Notes under the pieces: generated by a model
The model's database searches: none
The model's input: the letters and a program-made list of their open reading frames with translations, nothing else
Told to the model about the DNA's origin: nothing
Part shown: positions 29,029 to 41,373 of the stretch, piece by piece
Layout: every line of letters begins with the position of its first letter
Numbering within the stretch: position 1 is the stretch's first letter
Assembly: GCA_963763485.1 (NCBI GenBank)
Contig: CAVXOW010000005.1
Coordinates: forward strand, 1,116,001 to 1,180,000
Length of the DNA stretch: 64,000 bases
Origin: CAWCKS01 sp963763485
GTDB taxonomy: Bacteria; Pseudomonadota; Alphaproteobacteria; Rhizobiales; Xanthobacteraceae
Direction: 5' to 3'
Program-made: the position numbers and the translations under genes

Positions 29029-29931
29029 ATGTGGCTTCTTTTCGCTTTCTCCGGACCAGTCTTGTGGGCAGCCTCGACGCATATCGACAAATTTCTGGTC
29101 GACCGGTACTTCCAGAATTCCGATACCGCCGTTCTTATGATTTTCACGGCGCTGATCGGTGTCGTGATGCTGCCGTTCATCGCTCTTTTAGCGCCCCAGA
29201 CCTTTTCGCAAGATATTCAGAGCGTCCTCGTGATGACGCTGTTCGGCCTTCTCTACATGGGCGCGATGCTGTTCTATCTGCGGGCAATTCAATCCGAGGA
29301 AGCATCGGTCATCGCGCCGCTCTTCCAGATCTCAACTGTTTGCACGCTGTTTCTTGCATACCTGCTGCTCGGCGAAGTTCCCGGCTGGCGCCAAATTGCC
29401 GGGATCGCCTTGATCGTGGCCAGCGTCGTTTCCCTGACGGTCGGCGCGGGCGGACGAGGCCGGCCGATCCGGCGACGAACAATCGCACTCATGACTTGCA
29501 GCACGTTCGTGGTGGCTCTTTCCAGCGTTCTCTTCAAATACTTCGCCGTGCGCAGCGACTACTGGAGCACCACCTTCTGGACTTTCGTGGGCGAAGCGAT
29601 TTTCGGTGCGGGCATACTCGCAGTTCCATCATACCGGCGCCAGTTCGCAACGCTCCTTCGCACAAACACATTGGCTCTGCTTTCGATCAATGGAGCAAAC
29701 GAGCTGATCAATATCGGCGGTGGCCTCGGCGTTCGCTTCGCCTCGTTGCTGGCGCCAGTCGCGGTGGTATCCGCCGTATCGTCTATGACCACGCTCTTCG
29801 TATTTGCATTTGGCGCGCTTCTGAGTTGCTTCGCACCCGCGATCGCACGGGAAGATCTGTCGCGAAACAACTTGCTGAGGAAGGGGTTTGCGGCCGCCGT
29901 CGCCGCAACCGGTGTCGTCCTCGCATCTTGA
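29029..29931 (+). CDS. EamA/DMT-family membrane transporter
   Basis: 300 residues with about ten hydrophobic helices in two homologous EamA halves (residues about 1-138 and 150-300), e.g. VIAPLFQISTVCTLFLAYLLLGE at the end of the first half. Family members export amino acids, purines or other metabolites. 158 bp downstream of top6A and with no clear promoter of its own. Substrate unknown. Confidence 0.85.
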   Translation: MWLLFAFSGPVLWAASTHIDKFLVDRYFQNSDTAVLMIFTALIGVVMLPFIALLAPQTFSQDIQSVLVMTLFGLLYMGAMLFYLRAIQSEEASVIAPLFQISTVCTLFLAYLLLGEVPGWRQIAGIALIVASVVSLTVGAGGRGRPIRRRTIALMTCSTFVVALSSVLFKYFAVRSDYWSTTFWTFVGEAIFGAGILAVPSYRRQFATLLRTNTLALLSINGANELINIGGGLGVRFASLLAPVAVVSAVSSMTTLFVFAFGALLSCFAPAIAREDLSRNNLLRKGFAAAVAATGVVLAS

Positions 29932-30109
29932 GAACGACTGTTAGGCACAAGAAAACGGCCAATTTGGAGCGGCTTGGGGTTGTTTCCGAACGGCAACAAT
30001 GCTCGCAGACCGGCGAGGCTTGCTCGGCAATGCGTTCCGGGAAGCGTAGCTGAGGCCGCCGTCGAGCGTGCCGACACGGCACCAACGGCTGCCCCGCGTC
30101 ATTGGGATA

Positions 30110-31315
30110 TCAAAAGCAGTGCATCTGGATGGGCGCAAAGCCGTTGAATTCGACCGACGCATAGCTTGCCGTATAAGCGCCGGCGGATAGGAAATCGATA
30201 GTATGACCGACCTTGAGATCGAGCGGCAGGTCGTAACCGGCGCGCTGATACAGAATGTCGGTGCTGTCGCAAGTCGGGCCGGCCAGTATCGCGGGCTCAA
30301 CCGGTCCACCGTCATGCGATGTACGGATGCGGTAGTGAATACGCTCGCCCAAGGTTTCGGGAAGCCCGTTGTAGCGACCGGCGTCGAGGTAGACCCAGCG
30401 CCGGCTTGCGCGTCGCGATTTGCGGGCAATCAGCAGAGCCTGTGCGCGGAGCAGGCCGGCATCGCCGACCAAGTAGCGGCCCGGCTCGATCGCGATCTCG
30501 GGCCTTGCATGACCGAAGGACCGCGCGAGTGCCCGTTCGATTGTTTCGGCATAGGCTGACAGCGGCGGAACGGCCGCGCGATAGTGTGCTGGCAGGCCGC
30601 CGCCGAGATTGAGCAGCGACAGGCTCACATTGTGCCGGGCGCAGACCCGAAAGATCCTCGCGGCCGAAGCAATTGGCGCGATCCATTGAAGGGGATTGGT
30701 CTGTTGCGATCCGACATGGAAGGACACCCCGGTCGGCCGGAGTCCGAGCTCTCGCGCATGAAGCAGCAGATCCAAGGCCATCGCAGGCGTACAACCGAAT
30801 TTTCGCGTCAGCGGCCACTCGGCATCGCGCGTACCAACAAGGATCCTGCAGAAGACCTGCGCGCCGGGCGCCGAGCCTGCGATCTTCTCAAGCTCTGCCG
30901 CGCTGTCGAAGGCGAACAGGTCGATGCCGTTCCGGTGGGCGCGAGCGATATCGGCCTCACGCTTGATGGTGTTGCCAAACGACAGCCGATCTCCGGCGAT
31001 GTCGAGTTCAAGGCAGCGGTGGATTTCACCGTCGCTGGCGAGATCGAACCTCGCGCCGAGTTCGGCGAGCGCCCCAATGACCGCCGCATCCGGGTTGGCT
31101 TTCACGGCGTAGAAGATTGCCGCGCGCGGAAATAGCTGGCGGAGTGACCGATAGCGTTCGCGTACAATGTTGAGGTCCACGATGATGAAGGGGGTCGGGA
31201 TCTTGTGGTGCGCGAGATAGCGATCGATCCGTTCCACGGACGGCAAGGCGGAGAGCTCGGACGGGGAGGCCGGTTCTGGCGGCGCGCTGGTAGTCTGACT
31301 TGGTGTCAAAGCCAT
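30110..31315 (-). CDS. Fold-type III PLP decarboxylase (ornithine/lysine decarboxylase-like)
   Basis: 401 residues. PLP Lys in FYAVKANPDAAV (about residue 70), specificity helix region EPGRYLVGDAG near 280, and the active-site Cys in GPTCDSTDILY near 340. These features fit the eukaryote-like ornithine decarboxylase and the related carboxynorspermidine/lysine enzymes. It probably makes a polyamine (putrescine or cadaverine) from the amino acid. 21 bp behind a nitroreductase gene, same direction. Confidence 0.85.
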   Translation of the reverse strand: MALTPSQTTSAPPEPASPSELSALPSVERIDRYLAHHKIPTPFIIVDLNIVRERYRSLRQLFPRAAIFYAVKANPDAAVIGALAELGARFDLASDGEIHRCLELDIAGDRLSFGNTIKREADIARAHRNGIDLFAFDSAAELEKIAGSAPGAQVFCRILVGTRDAEWPLTRKFGCTPAMALDLLLHARELGLRPTGVSFHVGSQQTNPLQWIAPIASAARIFRVCARHNVSLSLLNLGGGLPAHYRAAVPPLSAYAETIERALARSFGHARPEIAIEPGRYLVGDAGLLRAQALLIARKSRRASRRWVYLDAGRYNGLPETLGERIHYRIRTSHDGGPVEPAILAGPTCDSTDILYQRAGYDLPLDLKVGHTIDFLSAGAYTASYASVEFNGFAPIQMHCF

Positions 31316-31336
31316 CGATGGTGCACGCTGCTACAG

Positions 31337-31927
31337 CTAAGATGCCCAAGACAGGATTTCGGGCGCCTTTCGTGATACCGGGGGCGTCGCCGCCATAGGC
31401 ACGCCTACGATGATCGGCGCGACCGCAGCGCCGCTCTCCGGGATGCCAAGCTCGCGCTTGACCTCCGGCGTGTTGAGAATGCCGACCGCAAAACCAATGC
31501 AGCATGTGCCCAATCCCTTCGCGGTGGCCGCAAGCATCAGATTTTCCGCGGCAAGCCAGCAATCGGCCTCAACGAACGGGCCGCGCGCTCTACAGGCGAT
31601 CACCACGAGAGTTCCGGCGTCGTAGAAGATGTTGAAGGCTGGGTTCTTAAGCATAGCCAAAGCGTTCGGCTCGGCGTTGCGGAAGAACGATGTGGCCTCC
31701 TCCTGTGCGAGAAGCAGAGCCTTGGCGCGATCGGAGTATTGGCGCAGGAGATCCTTGTTCTGGATCACCACAAAGGCCCAAGGTTCGCGATGCACGGCGG
31801 TTGGTGCCTGCACTGCTGCCTTCAGCAGGTCCTCTATCGTAGCCTTTTCAAGCTTCTCGGGCGTATAGCTGCGCACGGCGCGCCGCTGATAGATCACCTT
31901 CTCGGTATCCGAGCTTTCGGTTGGCAT
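31337..31927 (-). CDS. Nitroreductase-family FMN protein
   Basis: 196 residues from the ATG at 31927 (GGGAG upstream). Begins with VIYQRRAVRSYTPEKLEKATIEDLL, the FMN phosphate-binding start, then QAPTAVHREPWAFVVI and the C-terminal GIPESGAAVAPIIVGVP. Cytoplasmic, no signal peptide, unlike the exported nitroreductase at 4867. A FixK-type box is centred about 95 bp upstream. Reduces nitro compounds, quinones or flavins with NAD(P)H; true substrate unknown. Confidence 0.87.
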   Translation of the reverse strand: MPTESSDTEKVIYQRRAVRSYTPEKLEKATIEDLLKAAVQAPTAVHREPWAFVVIQNKDLLRQYSDRAKALLLAQEEATSFFRNAEPNALAMLKNPAFNIFYDAGTLVVIACRARGPFVEADCWLAAENLMLAATAKGLGTCCIGFAVGILNTPEVKRELGIPESGAAVAPIIVGVPMAATPPVSRKAPEILSWAS

Positions 31928-32343
31928 CGCAGGCTCCCTCGATGACGGTTTCGGCTGAGCGGCGCTTCGTCGCCGGGCATATCGTGAAGAACAACACGCA
32001 AACCCGTGGGCACGGTTGATTTCGGTCAAACGAGACCAGCCGACGCTCGATGCCGGCACAGCGTTTCGCCGACTGCGGCAGTAGCTTCGAGTAGACGGCT
32101 GCGGTGTTAGCCGCGGTTGTCACGCCGGTTGCAGTTGCGACGCGTGTCGCTGCAGCGGCAGCACAGGAGAGGTTGTGCCGATTAAAGGGCTTCCGATGTT
32201 GTGCAAATTGCAGGTCACGGCTCACCGGTACCATGTGGGGTAAGTCGATCGATGTCGCCCGCCATGCGCCGGCCTGCGTGCCGAAGGGCGCCGCCGGGCA
32301 TTGATCGTTGAGCGCCCCGCCTCGGCACGATCGTTCACTGGCA
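31928..32343. other. Intergenic stretch with one FixK-type box
   Basis: Holds the box at 32016-32029. The remaining part is alanine-codon-rich in one plus frame but no start, ribosome site or domain supports a gene. Confidence 0.4.
32016..32029. promoter_or_regulatory. FixK/FNR-type box
   Basis: TTGATTTCGGTCAA, centred about 95 bp upstream of the nitroreductase/decarboxylase pair (minus strand). Confidence 0.75.
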
Positions 32344-35172
<2,829 letters not shown>

Positions 35173-35207
35173 GGGTTCATGAGATAGGACAGACCGCATG
35201 CGCGATA

Positions 35208-35221
35208 TTGACGAGAATCAA
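35208..35221. promoter_or_regulatory. FixK/FNR-type box between divergent genes
   Basis: TTGACGAGAATCAA. Centre is 42.5 bp from the ATG of the acyl ligase fusion (minus) and about 106 bp from the capA start (plus). Confidence 0.75.
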
Positions 35222-35320
35222 CCTGGGCGCCGCGGACAGATTGGATAGTTGCCCGACCGGATTGCTCCTAGTGTGGGTGTCTACGTCCAGCGTCTTTGGA
35301 CAAAGCGAGAGGTCGTGCAG

Positions 35321-36478
35321 ATGAGCGACGAACTTGGTTCACAAGATGCGCGTCTGGACCGGAGATCGGTGCGGATATTTCTTTGTGGCGATGTCATGAC
35401 CGGACGCGGCATCGATCAGGTGTTGGGGCATCCGTGCAGCCCCGAGCTTTACGAAGACTTCACCCATTCCGCGGAGGACTACGTGCGGCTCGCCGAAGAG
35501 GCGAACGGGCCGATCCCGCGGCACAACGAGCCATCCTATGTCTGGGGTGCGGCGCTGGCTGAATTCGACCGGTTTAAGCCCGATGCTCGGATTATCAATC
35601 TCGAAACGGCGGTAACGCGCAGCGATGACCATGTGGAGAAAGGTATAAACTACTGGATGAGTCCTGAGAATGCGGGCTGCCTTGTGAGCGCGAGGATCGA
35701 CTGCTGCGCGCTGGCCAACAATCACGTTCTCGATTGGGGTCGTCGTGGTCTATCGGAAACTCTCGCGACGTTGCAGCATTCGAACATCAGGGTCACCGGT
35801 GTGGGACGCGACGATCGCGAAGCTGGCGCACCTGCCGTGCTGGAAATCCGGGACAAAGCCCGAATTCAGTTTTTTTCATTCGGCTCCATGACCAGCGGAA
35901 TTCCGCGCGACTGGGCTGCGACGCGCGACAACGCGGGCGTCAACTTGCTGTCGGAATTATCCGAGGCAGAAGCGTTGCGGGTCGCCAATCAGATCACAGC
36001 GATCAAGCGTCCGGGCGATCTCGTCGTCGTCTCTATTCACTGGGGATCCAACTGGGGATATCATATCCCGAGCGAGCAGCAGGCTTTCGCGCGAACGCTT
36101 GTCGACAAGGCAGGCGTGGCAATCATTCACGGCCATTCCTCGCATCATCCAAGAGCCATCGAAATCTATCGCAATCGGCTCATTCTTTATGGCTGCGGAG
36201 ATTTTCTGAACGACTACGAAGGAATCCGCGGCTACGAGCGCTACCGCGACGATCTCGTATTGATGTATTTTGCGGATCTTGAGCCAGGTATCGGAATCCT
36301 TTGGGCGCTCAAGATTATCCCTCTGCAGATCAAACGCTTCCAGCTCTCACGTCCCTCGAGCAGTGACATCACTTTCGTGCAGCAGACGCTTGATCGGGAA
36401 AGTCGGCAATTCGGGGTAAGCGTGACCCGCGAATCGGGGGATCAGCTATCGGTGTTCTGGCCGAGGTCGCCTAGCTAA
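35321..36478 (+). CDS. CapA-family metallophosphatase-like protein
   Basis: 385 residues from the ATG at 35321. The PGA_cap fold is recognised from FLCGDVMTGRGIDQVL at the start, NLETAVT, CCALANNHVLDWG and VVSIHWGSNWGYHIPS, followed by IIHGHSSHHPRAIEIY, which carry the putative metal ligands. No signal peptide or membrane anchor is visible, unlike CapA of Bacillus polyglutamate capsule systems, and no capBC genes are near. Function in this group is unknown. Confidence 0.85.
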   Translation: MSDELGSQDARLDRRSVRIFLCGDVMTGRGIDQVLGHPCSPELYEDFTHSAEDYVRLAEEANGPIPRHNEPSYVWGAALAEFDRFKPDARIINLETAVTRSDDHVEKGINYWMSPENAGCLVSARIDCCALANNHVLDWGRRGLSETLATLQHSNIRVTGVGRDDREAGAPAVLEIRDKARIQFFSFGSMTSGIPRDWAATRDNAGVNLLSELSEAEALRVANQITAIKRPGDLVVVSIHWGSNWGYHIPSEQQAFARTLVDKAGVAIIHGHSSHHPRAIEIYRNRLILYGCGDFLNDYEGIRGYERYRDDLVLMYFADLEPGIGILWALKIIPLQIKRFQLSRPSSSDITFVQQTLDRESRQFGVSVTRESGDQLSVFWPRSPS

Positions 36479-36499
36479 AACACAAGGATGGCTAAAGGC

Positions 36500-37165
36500 T
36501 CACGCCGCCGTCGTGCGAGCGGTTGACGTCGGGAATTTCTTCAGAATTTCGATGACTTCTTCATCAGAAATCTGGGTGAAGTCCAAGTAGTAGTATCCGA
36601 TCGCTCCAAAGGCCTCGTGGTCCTCGAGACAGATCAGGTCGTCGACCTCCTTGCGCAATGTTGCAAGCGTGTCGGTCGGTGCGACCGGTACGGCAAGGAT
36701 GAGCTTGTCTGGATTGCGCATGCGCGTCGCTTGCAAGGCGGCGCGCATCGTGGCGCCGGTCGCGATGCCGTCGTCGACGACGATCGCTGTGCGGCCTGCA
36801 AGGTTTACGCGCTCGCGTCCGCCGAGATACCGTACCCTTCGGCGATCAATCTCCTTGAGCTCGCGATCGCAAACGGCCTTGAACTCGGATTCGGTGATGC
36901 CAGTCAGTTGAATGATATCCTCATTCCTCACCACGATGGGTGTCGCGCCATCCACGACCGCCCCCATCGCGAGCTCGCGATTTCCCGGTACACCAATCTT
37001 GCGCACCAGGATCAAGTCCAGCGGCGCGGCGAGCGCACTAGCGATCTCGGCGGCAACAGGCACGCCGCCGCGCGGCAATGCCAGGACCGCCGGGGCTTTG
37101 TCTTTGTAGGAGGCCAGCGCTGCAGCCAGTTTCCGGCCTGCGTCGATGCGATCTTCGAATGACAT
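36500..37165 (-). CDS. Phosphoribosyltransferase-family protein
   Basis: 221 residues. The PRPP loop is TAIVVDDGIATGATMRAAL (about residue 125); VLALPRGGVPVAAEIASAL precedes it. This subclass commonly occurs beside or fused to a dienelactone-hydrolase-like domain, as here, where the hydrolase gene is 13 bp upstream. Substrate unknown; the PRPP synthase gene lies just across the divergent promoter. Confidence 0.85.
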   Translation of the reverse strand: MSFEDRIDAGRKLAAALASYKDKAPAVLALPRGGVPVAAEIASALAAPLDLILVRKIGVPGNRELAMGAVVDGATPIVVRNEDIIQLTGITESEFKAVCDRELKEIDRRRVRYLGGRERVNLAGRTAIVVDDGIATGATMRAALQATRMRNPDKLILAVPVAPTDTLATLRKEVDDLICLEDHEAFGAIGYYYLDFTQISDEEVIEILKKFPTSTARTTAA

Positions 37166-37178
37166 GGTGTACTCCGGC

Positions 37179-37868
37179 CTATCGTGTCCGGCCTGCCCGC
37201 CTGCCGTCAGGCGTAGCGCGTGCCAGATACTGTCCGAACCATCGGCCAGCGTGACTGATCACCGCTTCCAGTGCCCCGGGCTCGGGGAACAGGTGGGTTG
37301 CGCCGGGAACGATCTCCAAAGCCTTTGGTCCTGGTAAACGAGCCAGCGCTTCCTCGTTCAACTCGATGACGCCGACATCGTCACCACCGACAATCAGCAG
37401 CGTCGGTGCGCGAACATGTTCCAGCGCATCGCCCGCAAGGTCCGGCCGCCCGCCACGCGAAACCACCGCGGCGATCCGATCCGGGAGCCGCTCGGCCGCG
37501 ACGAGGGCAGCAGCGGCTCCGGTGCTGGCGCCGAACAATCCTACTGGCAGTTTGGCAATCGCTTGTTCCTGAGTTCCCAGCCAGCGCACGACATCGACCA
37601 ACCGGTCCGCGAGCAGAGCGATGTCGAAGACATTTGATCGATCGGCTTCTTCATCGGGCGAGAGCAAATCGAACAGCAGTGTGGCAAACCCTTGAGCATT
37701 CAGGGCCTTTGCGACCGCCGTGTTGCGGGGACTAAAACGGCTCGACCCGCTGCCATGGGCGAACACAATCAACCCAAGCGCACCGCTTGGCCGGTCCAGC
37801 GTGCCGGCAAGGCCCAACGGCGGAGTGACGACATCCAACGATGCAGCAGCTGACCTGGAATTTCTCAT
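37179..37868 (-). CDS. Alpha/beta hydrolase (dienelactone-hydrolase-like)
   Basis: 229 residues from the ATG at 37868. Nucleophile elbow GLFGASTGAAAAL holds the Ser (about residue 115); the acid is probably in LLIVGGDDVGVIEL and the His in PGATHLFPEPG. No signal peptide. The FixK-type box is centred 40.5 bp from the ATG, so the message may be leaderless. Cotranscribed with the phosphoribosyltransferase. Substrate unknown. Confidence 0.83.
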   Translation of the reverse strand: MRNSRSAAASLDVVTPPLGLAGTLDRPSGALGLIVFAHGSGSSRFSPRNTAVAKALNAQGFATLLFDLLSPDEEADRSNVFDIALLADRLVDVVRWLGTQEQAIAKLPVGLFGASTGAAAALVAAERLPDRIAAVVSRGGRPDLAGDALEHVRAPTLLIVGGDDVGVIELNEEALARLPGPKALEIVPGATHLFPEPGALEAVISHAGRWFGQYLARATPDGRRAGRTR

Positions 37869-37901
37869 AGGCAATTCATCGGCCCCCGTTCGCGACGCTC
37901 A

Positions 37902-37915
37902 TTGACTAAGATCAA
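37902..37915. promoter_or_regulatory. FixK/FNR-type box between divergent genes
   Basis: TTGACTAAGATCAA. 40.5 bp from the hydrolase ATG (minus) and 78.5 bp from the prs ATG (plus). Confidence 0.8.
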
Positions 37916-37986
37916 TAGCCGCCGGGCTCATGGATGGTCTTGTCTCAACTGTAAGGATGGAACCGCCCAAGCGCGCGTGACGTAAG

Positions 37987-39012
37987 ATGACCTTGCCGAT
38001 CTGGACATCTGTTCCGCTGCAACCGACGACCGACTGTCGGTTGCAGTTGTTTGCATTGAAGGGCAGCGACGCGCTGGGCGCGGCGATCGCCGAGGCGCTC
38101 GGCTGTGTGCTTTCCGTCCACGAGGAGCGGGATTTCGAGGACGGCGAACACAAGATCAGACCACTCGAGACCGTCGCAGGCAGCGATGTTTATGTCGTGC
38201 ACAGTCTGCACGGCGGGCCTGTCGAGAGCCCGAACGACAAGCTTTGCCGGCTATTGTTCTTCATCGGTGCGTTGAAGGATGCCGGGGCTGAGAAGGTTAC
38301 TGCGGTCGTCCCGTATCTTTGTTACGCACGCAAGGACCGGCGTACAAAGAACAATGATCCAGTGACAATCCGTTATGTCGCAGCCTTGTTCGAGGCGATT
38401 GGAACAGACGCCATCGTTACGCTGGAGGTTCACAATGAGGCGGCGTTCGAAAATGCCTTCCGATGCCGGGCCGTCGCGCTGACCGCAGCGCCGCTCATTA
38501 TTGAACGGATCAAGGCAATTTCGGACAACGACAAGATCTGCGTGATTTCGCCAGACCTCGGAGGCGGCAAGCGGGCCGATTTGTTGCGGGAAGCTCTTGA
38601 GGCTTCTATCGGACGGCCGGTCGCAAAAGCATTCGTCGAGAAACATCGCAGCGCCGGCGTTGTGTCCGGCGACTTGTTCGCCGGTGACGTAGCTGGCGCC
38701 ACGTGCATCATCGTCGACGATCTGATCAGTACGGGAGGCACGCTGGTTCGAGCGGCGAAGGCGGCGCGCGCACGCGGCGCTCGCAAGGTTATTGCTTGCG
38801 TGGCTCACGGTCTGTTTATGCCAGGCTCGGAAAAAACCCTGGCCGACCCGGCGATCGATCGCATCATGGTCACGGATGCCGTGCCGCCCTTCCGATTGGG
38901 TTCAGGACCGGTGCGAGACAAGCTCGAGGTAATTCCGGCCGCACCACTGTTGGCCGAGGCCATTCGCCGGCTTCACCAGCACAAATCGCTCACCGATCTT
39001 TTGGTGTTCTGA
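37987..39012 (+). CDS. prs: Ribose-phosphate pyrophosphokinase
   Basis: 341 residues. Two phosphoribosyltransferase-like halves: the first has DGEHKIRPLETVAGSDVYVVHSL and VPYLCYARKDRRTKNNDPVT (ATP/ribose-5-phosphate region), the second the PRPP loop CIIVDDLISTGGTLVRAAKA near residue 240. Makes PRPP from ribose 5-phosphate and ATP. Sequence looks distant from housekeeping Prs; probably a second, condition-specific copy. Its 3' end overlaps the convergent kinase gene by 40 bases. Confidence 0.9.
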   Translation: MTLPIWTSVPLQPTTDCRLQLFALKGSDALGAAIAEALGCVLSVHEERDFEDGEHKIRPLETVAGSDVYVVHSLHGGPVESPNDKLCRLLFFIGALKDAGAEKVTAVVPYLCYARKDRRTKNNDPVTIRYVAALFEAIGTDAIVTLEVHNEAAFENAFRCRAVALTAAPLIIERIKAISDNDKICVISPDLGGGKRADLLREALEASIGRPVAKAFVEKHRSAGVVSGDLFAGDVAGATCIIVDDLISTGGTLVRAAKAARARGARKVIACVAHGLFMPGSEKTLADPAIDRIMVTDAVPPFRLGSGPVRDKLEVIPAAPLLAEAIRRLHQHKSLTDLLVF

Positions 39013-40088
39013 TGTCTTCGGCGCACATCGAGAAGCCGTTCCAGCTTCGCTGCGTCGGTGGCGGCGTAATGGAGATAGCTCTGCGTAAGACGAGGCCACT
39101 TCTCAGGCGTTCGGGGATGCGGATCGATCAGGTGAGCGATCGAAAGACGCGCCCGCAACATTGCCCTTTTGATCCGATAAAATAGGAACGCGCCATTCGC
39201 TGGATCATCGTTTAGTCGAGGAGCGAGCCGCCGCCTGATCCGTTCGCCCGCACGAACCCCTCCCAGCCGCTCGCATTCCAGATGAAGGAACGCGATTTCA
39301 TCCAGCGCATCGAGCGCGCGCAAGCGATCATTGAATTCAAGACAATCGATGATCGGGAAAGCGTTACTCAGCCAGATGTGTTCCGGTCGTAAGTCGCCAT
39401 GACCATCGACCAGGTGTCGCCGGTGGACGCGGTCACGCAGAATGTCGGCACATTCGGCGAGGTAACGCTGTTGAACGTGAGCGACGCGCTCAATGAGGCC
39501 CTGCGGCAGGCCGAAGCGAGCATCAAGAAGAATACGGTAATCCTCGGCGCAGTCTTTTCGCAGTGAGACGAGGTAGCTCTCCGGGGCTACCCTGATCCGC
39601 TCCGCTCGCATGTAAAAGGCTGCCAGGATCGAAGCCAATCGTTCGATTTGCGCGCGGCTCGCGCGTCGGTCGCCCAACGCCGCTTCGAGCGTTGCAGTCT
39701 CGTCGAGGCGGCGCATGACGACCAGCCAGTCGACAACGCTGCCGGCGCCATTGATGGCGAAACTTGAATTCGAACAGGTCAGTGGAACAAATCCGAGATA
39801 GACGTCCGGCGCCAGCCTGCGATTGAGCGCATACTCGGCACGGCAGGCCTGCGCCCTCAGGGCCAGGGTGGAGAAATCAAGGTACGCAAAGCGCACTGGT
39901 TTCTTGAGCTTGTAGACGCGATCGGCCGTCATGAAGACCCAGGACATATGGGTCTCCCGCGTCACGATGCCGTCTGCCGGCGGGTCATAGCTCGCTGGAC
40001 AGCTGAGGAATTGCACTTTTGCGGCAGTCGTTGTCGCGTCAGGTTGATCGACCACTTGTCCGCGGGCGTCATTGCGTTGATCGCGCAT
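38973..40088 (-). CDS. Aminoglycoside-phosphotransferase-like kinase
   Basis: 371 residues. Kinase-like fold with YKLKKPVRFAYLDFSTL (possible nucleotide-binding Lys) and the catalytic loop LVDGHGDLRPEHIWL, then IDCLEFNDRLRALDALDEIAF as the metal-binding Asp segment. This subclass often carries an additional P-loop kinase domain, absent here. The FixK-type box is centred 40.5 bp from the ATG, so a leaderless transcript is possible. Substrate unknown; antibiotic resistance is not implied. Confidence 0.82.
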   Translation of the reverse strand: MRDQRNDARGQVVDQPDATTTAAKVQFLSCPASYDPPADGIVTRETHMSWVFMTADRVYKLKKPVRFAYLDFSTLALRAQACRAEYALNRRLAPDVYLGFVPLTCSNSSFAINGAGSVVDWLVVMRRLDETATLEAALGDRRASRAQIERLASILAAFYMRAERIRVAPESYLVSLRKDCAEDYRILLDARFGLPQGLIERVAHVQQRYLAECADILRDRVHRRHLVDGHGDLRPEHIWLSNAFPIIDCLEFNDRLRALDALDEIAFLHLECERLGGVRAGERIRRRLAPRLNDDPANGAFLFYRIKRAMLRARLSIAHLIDPHPRTPEKWPRLTQSYLHYAATDAAKLERLLDVRRRHQNTKRSVSDLCW

Positions 40089-40121
40089 TAATAAACGCTA
40101 TCCTTGCGTCGTCCGAAACCG

Positions 40122-40135
40122 TTGATCGGGATCAA
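40122..40135. promoter_or_regulatory. FixK/FNR-type box
   Basis: TTGATCGGGATCAA, centred 40.5 bp from the ATG of the APH-like kinase gene (minus strand). Confidence 0.8.
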
Positions 40136-40252
40136 CAATCGGTCGGATCGCGCTTAGGGACCCTCGGCCTGCCTTGGCGCCGCCCAGCGGTCAGGCGGAG
40201 CAAGGGGTCGTTTAGTCTGTCGAGCGCCGGCATCATCTCGCAGCTTCCGTGA

Positions 40253-40266
40253 TTGACGCAGGTCAA
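40253..40266. promoter_or_regulatory. FixK/FNR-type box
   Basis: TTGACGCAGGTCAA, centred about 60 bp upstream of the second E1-alpha gene (plus strand). Confidence 0.8.
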
Positions 40267-40319
40267 GTGATGTCGCGGCCGTTTGCGCGAGTCTGGATCT
40301 CCAATCATCTCCGAGCGGC

Positions 40320-41373
40320 TTGACAATAAATCAGGTGTTGGATCCGGACGGGAACGTCACGACCGCGATGCCGGATTTCGCGCGCGATTCGCGTGAAGTC
40401 ATCAAACTCTATCGCGCACTTGCGCTGACTTCGCGCGTTCGACACCAAGGCGATCGCGCTGCAGCGCACCGGTCGGCTCGGCACTTACGCATCATCGTTG
40501 GGACAAGAGGCAGTTTCGATCGGCACTGCATCCGCGATGCAACCGTATGATGTTTTCGTTCCAAGTTTTCGGGAACATGGCGGTCAACTCTGGCGCGGGG
40601 TCACGCTCAAGGAGCTGTTTCTCTATTGGGGCGGCGACGAGCGTGGCAACGATTTTGCCGGTCCGCGGGAGGACTTCCCAAACTGCGTCCCGGTCGGCTC
40701 TCATCCGCCACATGCTGTCGGCGTGGCCCTGGCCTTTCGCCTGCGCGGTGAACGACGCGCATCGGTTTGCGTGGTCGGAGATGGCGCGACATCGAAGGGG
40801 GATTTCGCCGAAGCATTGAACGTGGCGGGCGTTTGGAAAGCGCCGGCGGTGTTTGTGATCAATAACAATGGCTGGGCGATTTCCGTGCCGCGCGCCAGGC
40901 AATCGGCGGCCGAGACTTTGGCGCAAAAGGCGGTGGCGGCTGGAATTCCGGGGGAACAGGTCGATGGCAATGACGTGATTGCCGTTCGCTCAGTCGTCGA
41001 CCGGGCACTCTCTCGTGCGCGCAGCGGCGACGGCCCGACATTGATCGAAGCGGTGACCTATCGGTTGTGTGACCATACGACATCCGACGACGCCGGTCGT
41101 TATCGCGAGGACGCTGAGGTCAGCCGTCATTGGCCTGCGGAACCCCTGGTACGTGTCCGAAACTATCTAATCGCGAATGGTCATTGGAACAAAGAGCAAG
41201 AAGAGGCTCTGTTGCGCGATTGCAACCTGGCTATCGAGCAGGCAGCAGCTGACTATCTCGCGACGCCGCCGCAACCGATCGGCGCCAACTTTGACTATGT
41301 TTATGCCGAGGCGCCCGGAGAGTTGATCGAGCAGCGGGCAGAGGCGCTTTCGCGCGCACGAGGCGCCACATGA
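40320..41373 (+). CDS. 2-oxoacid dehydrogenase E1 alpha (second set), apparent frameshift
   Basis: The start is a TTG at 40320 (or GTG at 40335), giving the family's LDPDGN and PDFARDSREVIKLYRALALT. The frame then breaks near 40432; conserved FDTKAIALQRTGRLGTYASS continues in the next frame, which runs to 41373. Removing one T from ACTTCGCGCG yields LTRAFDTKAIALQ, exactly the expected motif, and about 350 residues. Thiamine diphosphate site: GDGATSKGDFAEALN through INNNGWAIS. Of the branched-chain/pyruvate E1 type. A sequence error is the likeliest cause of the break. Confidence 0.85.
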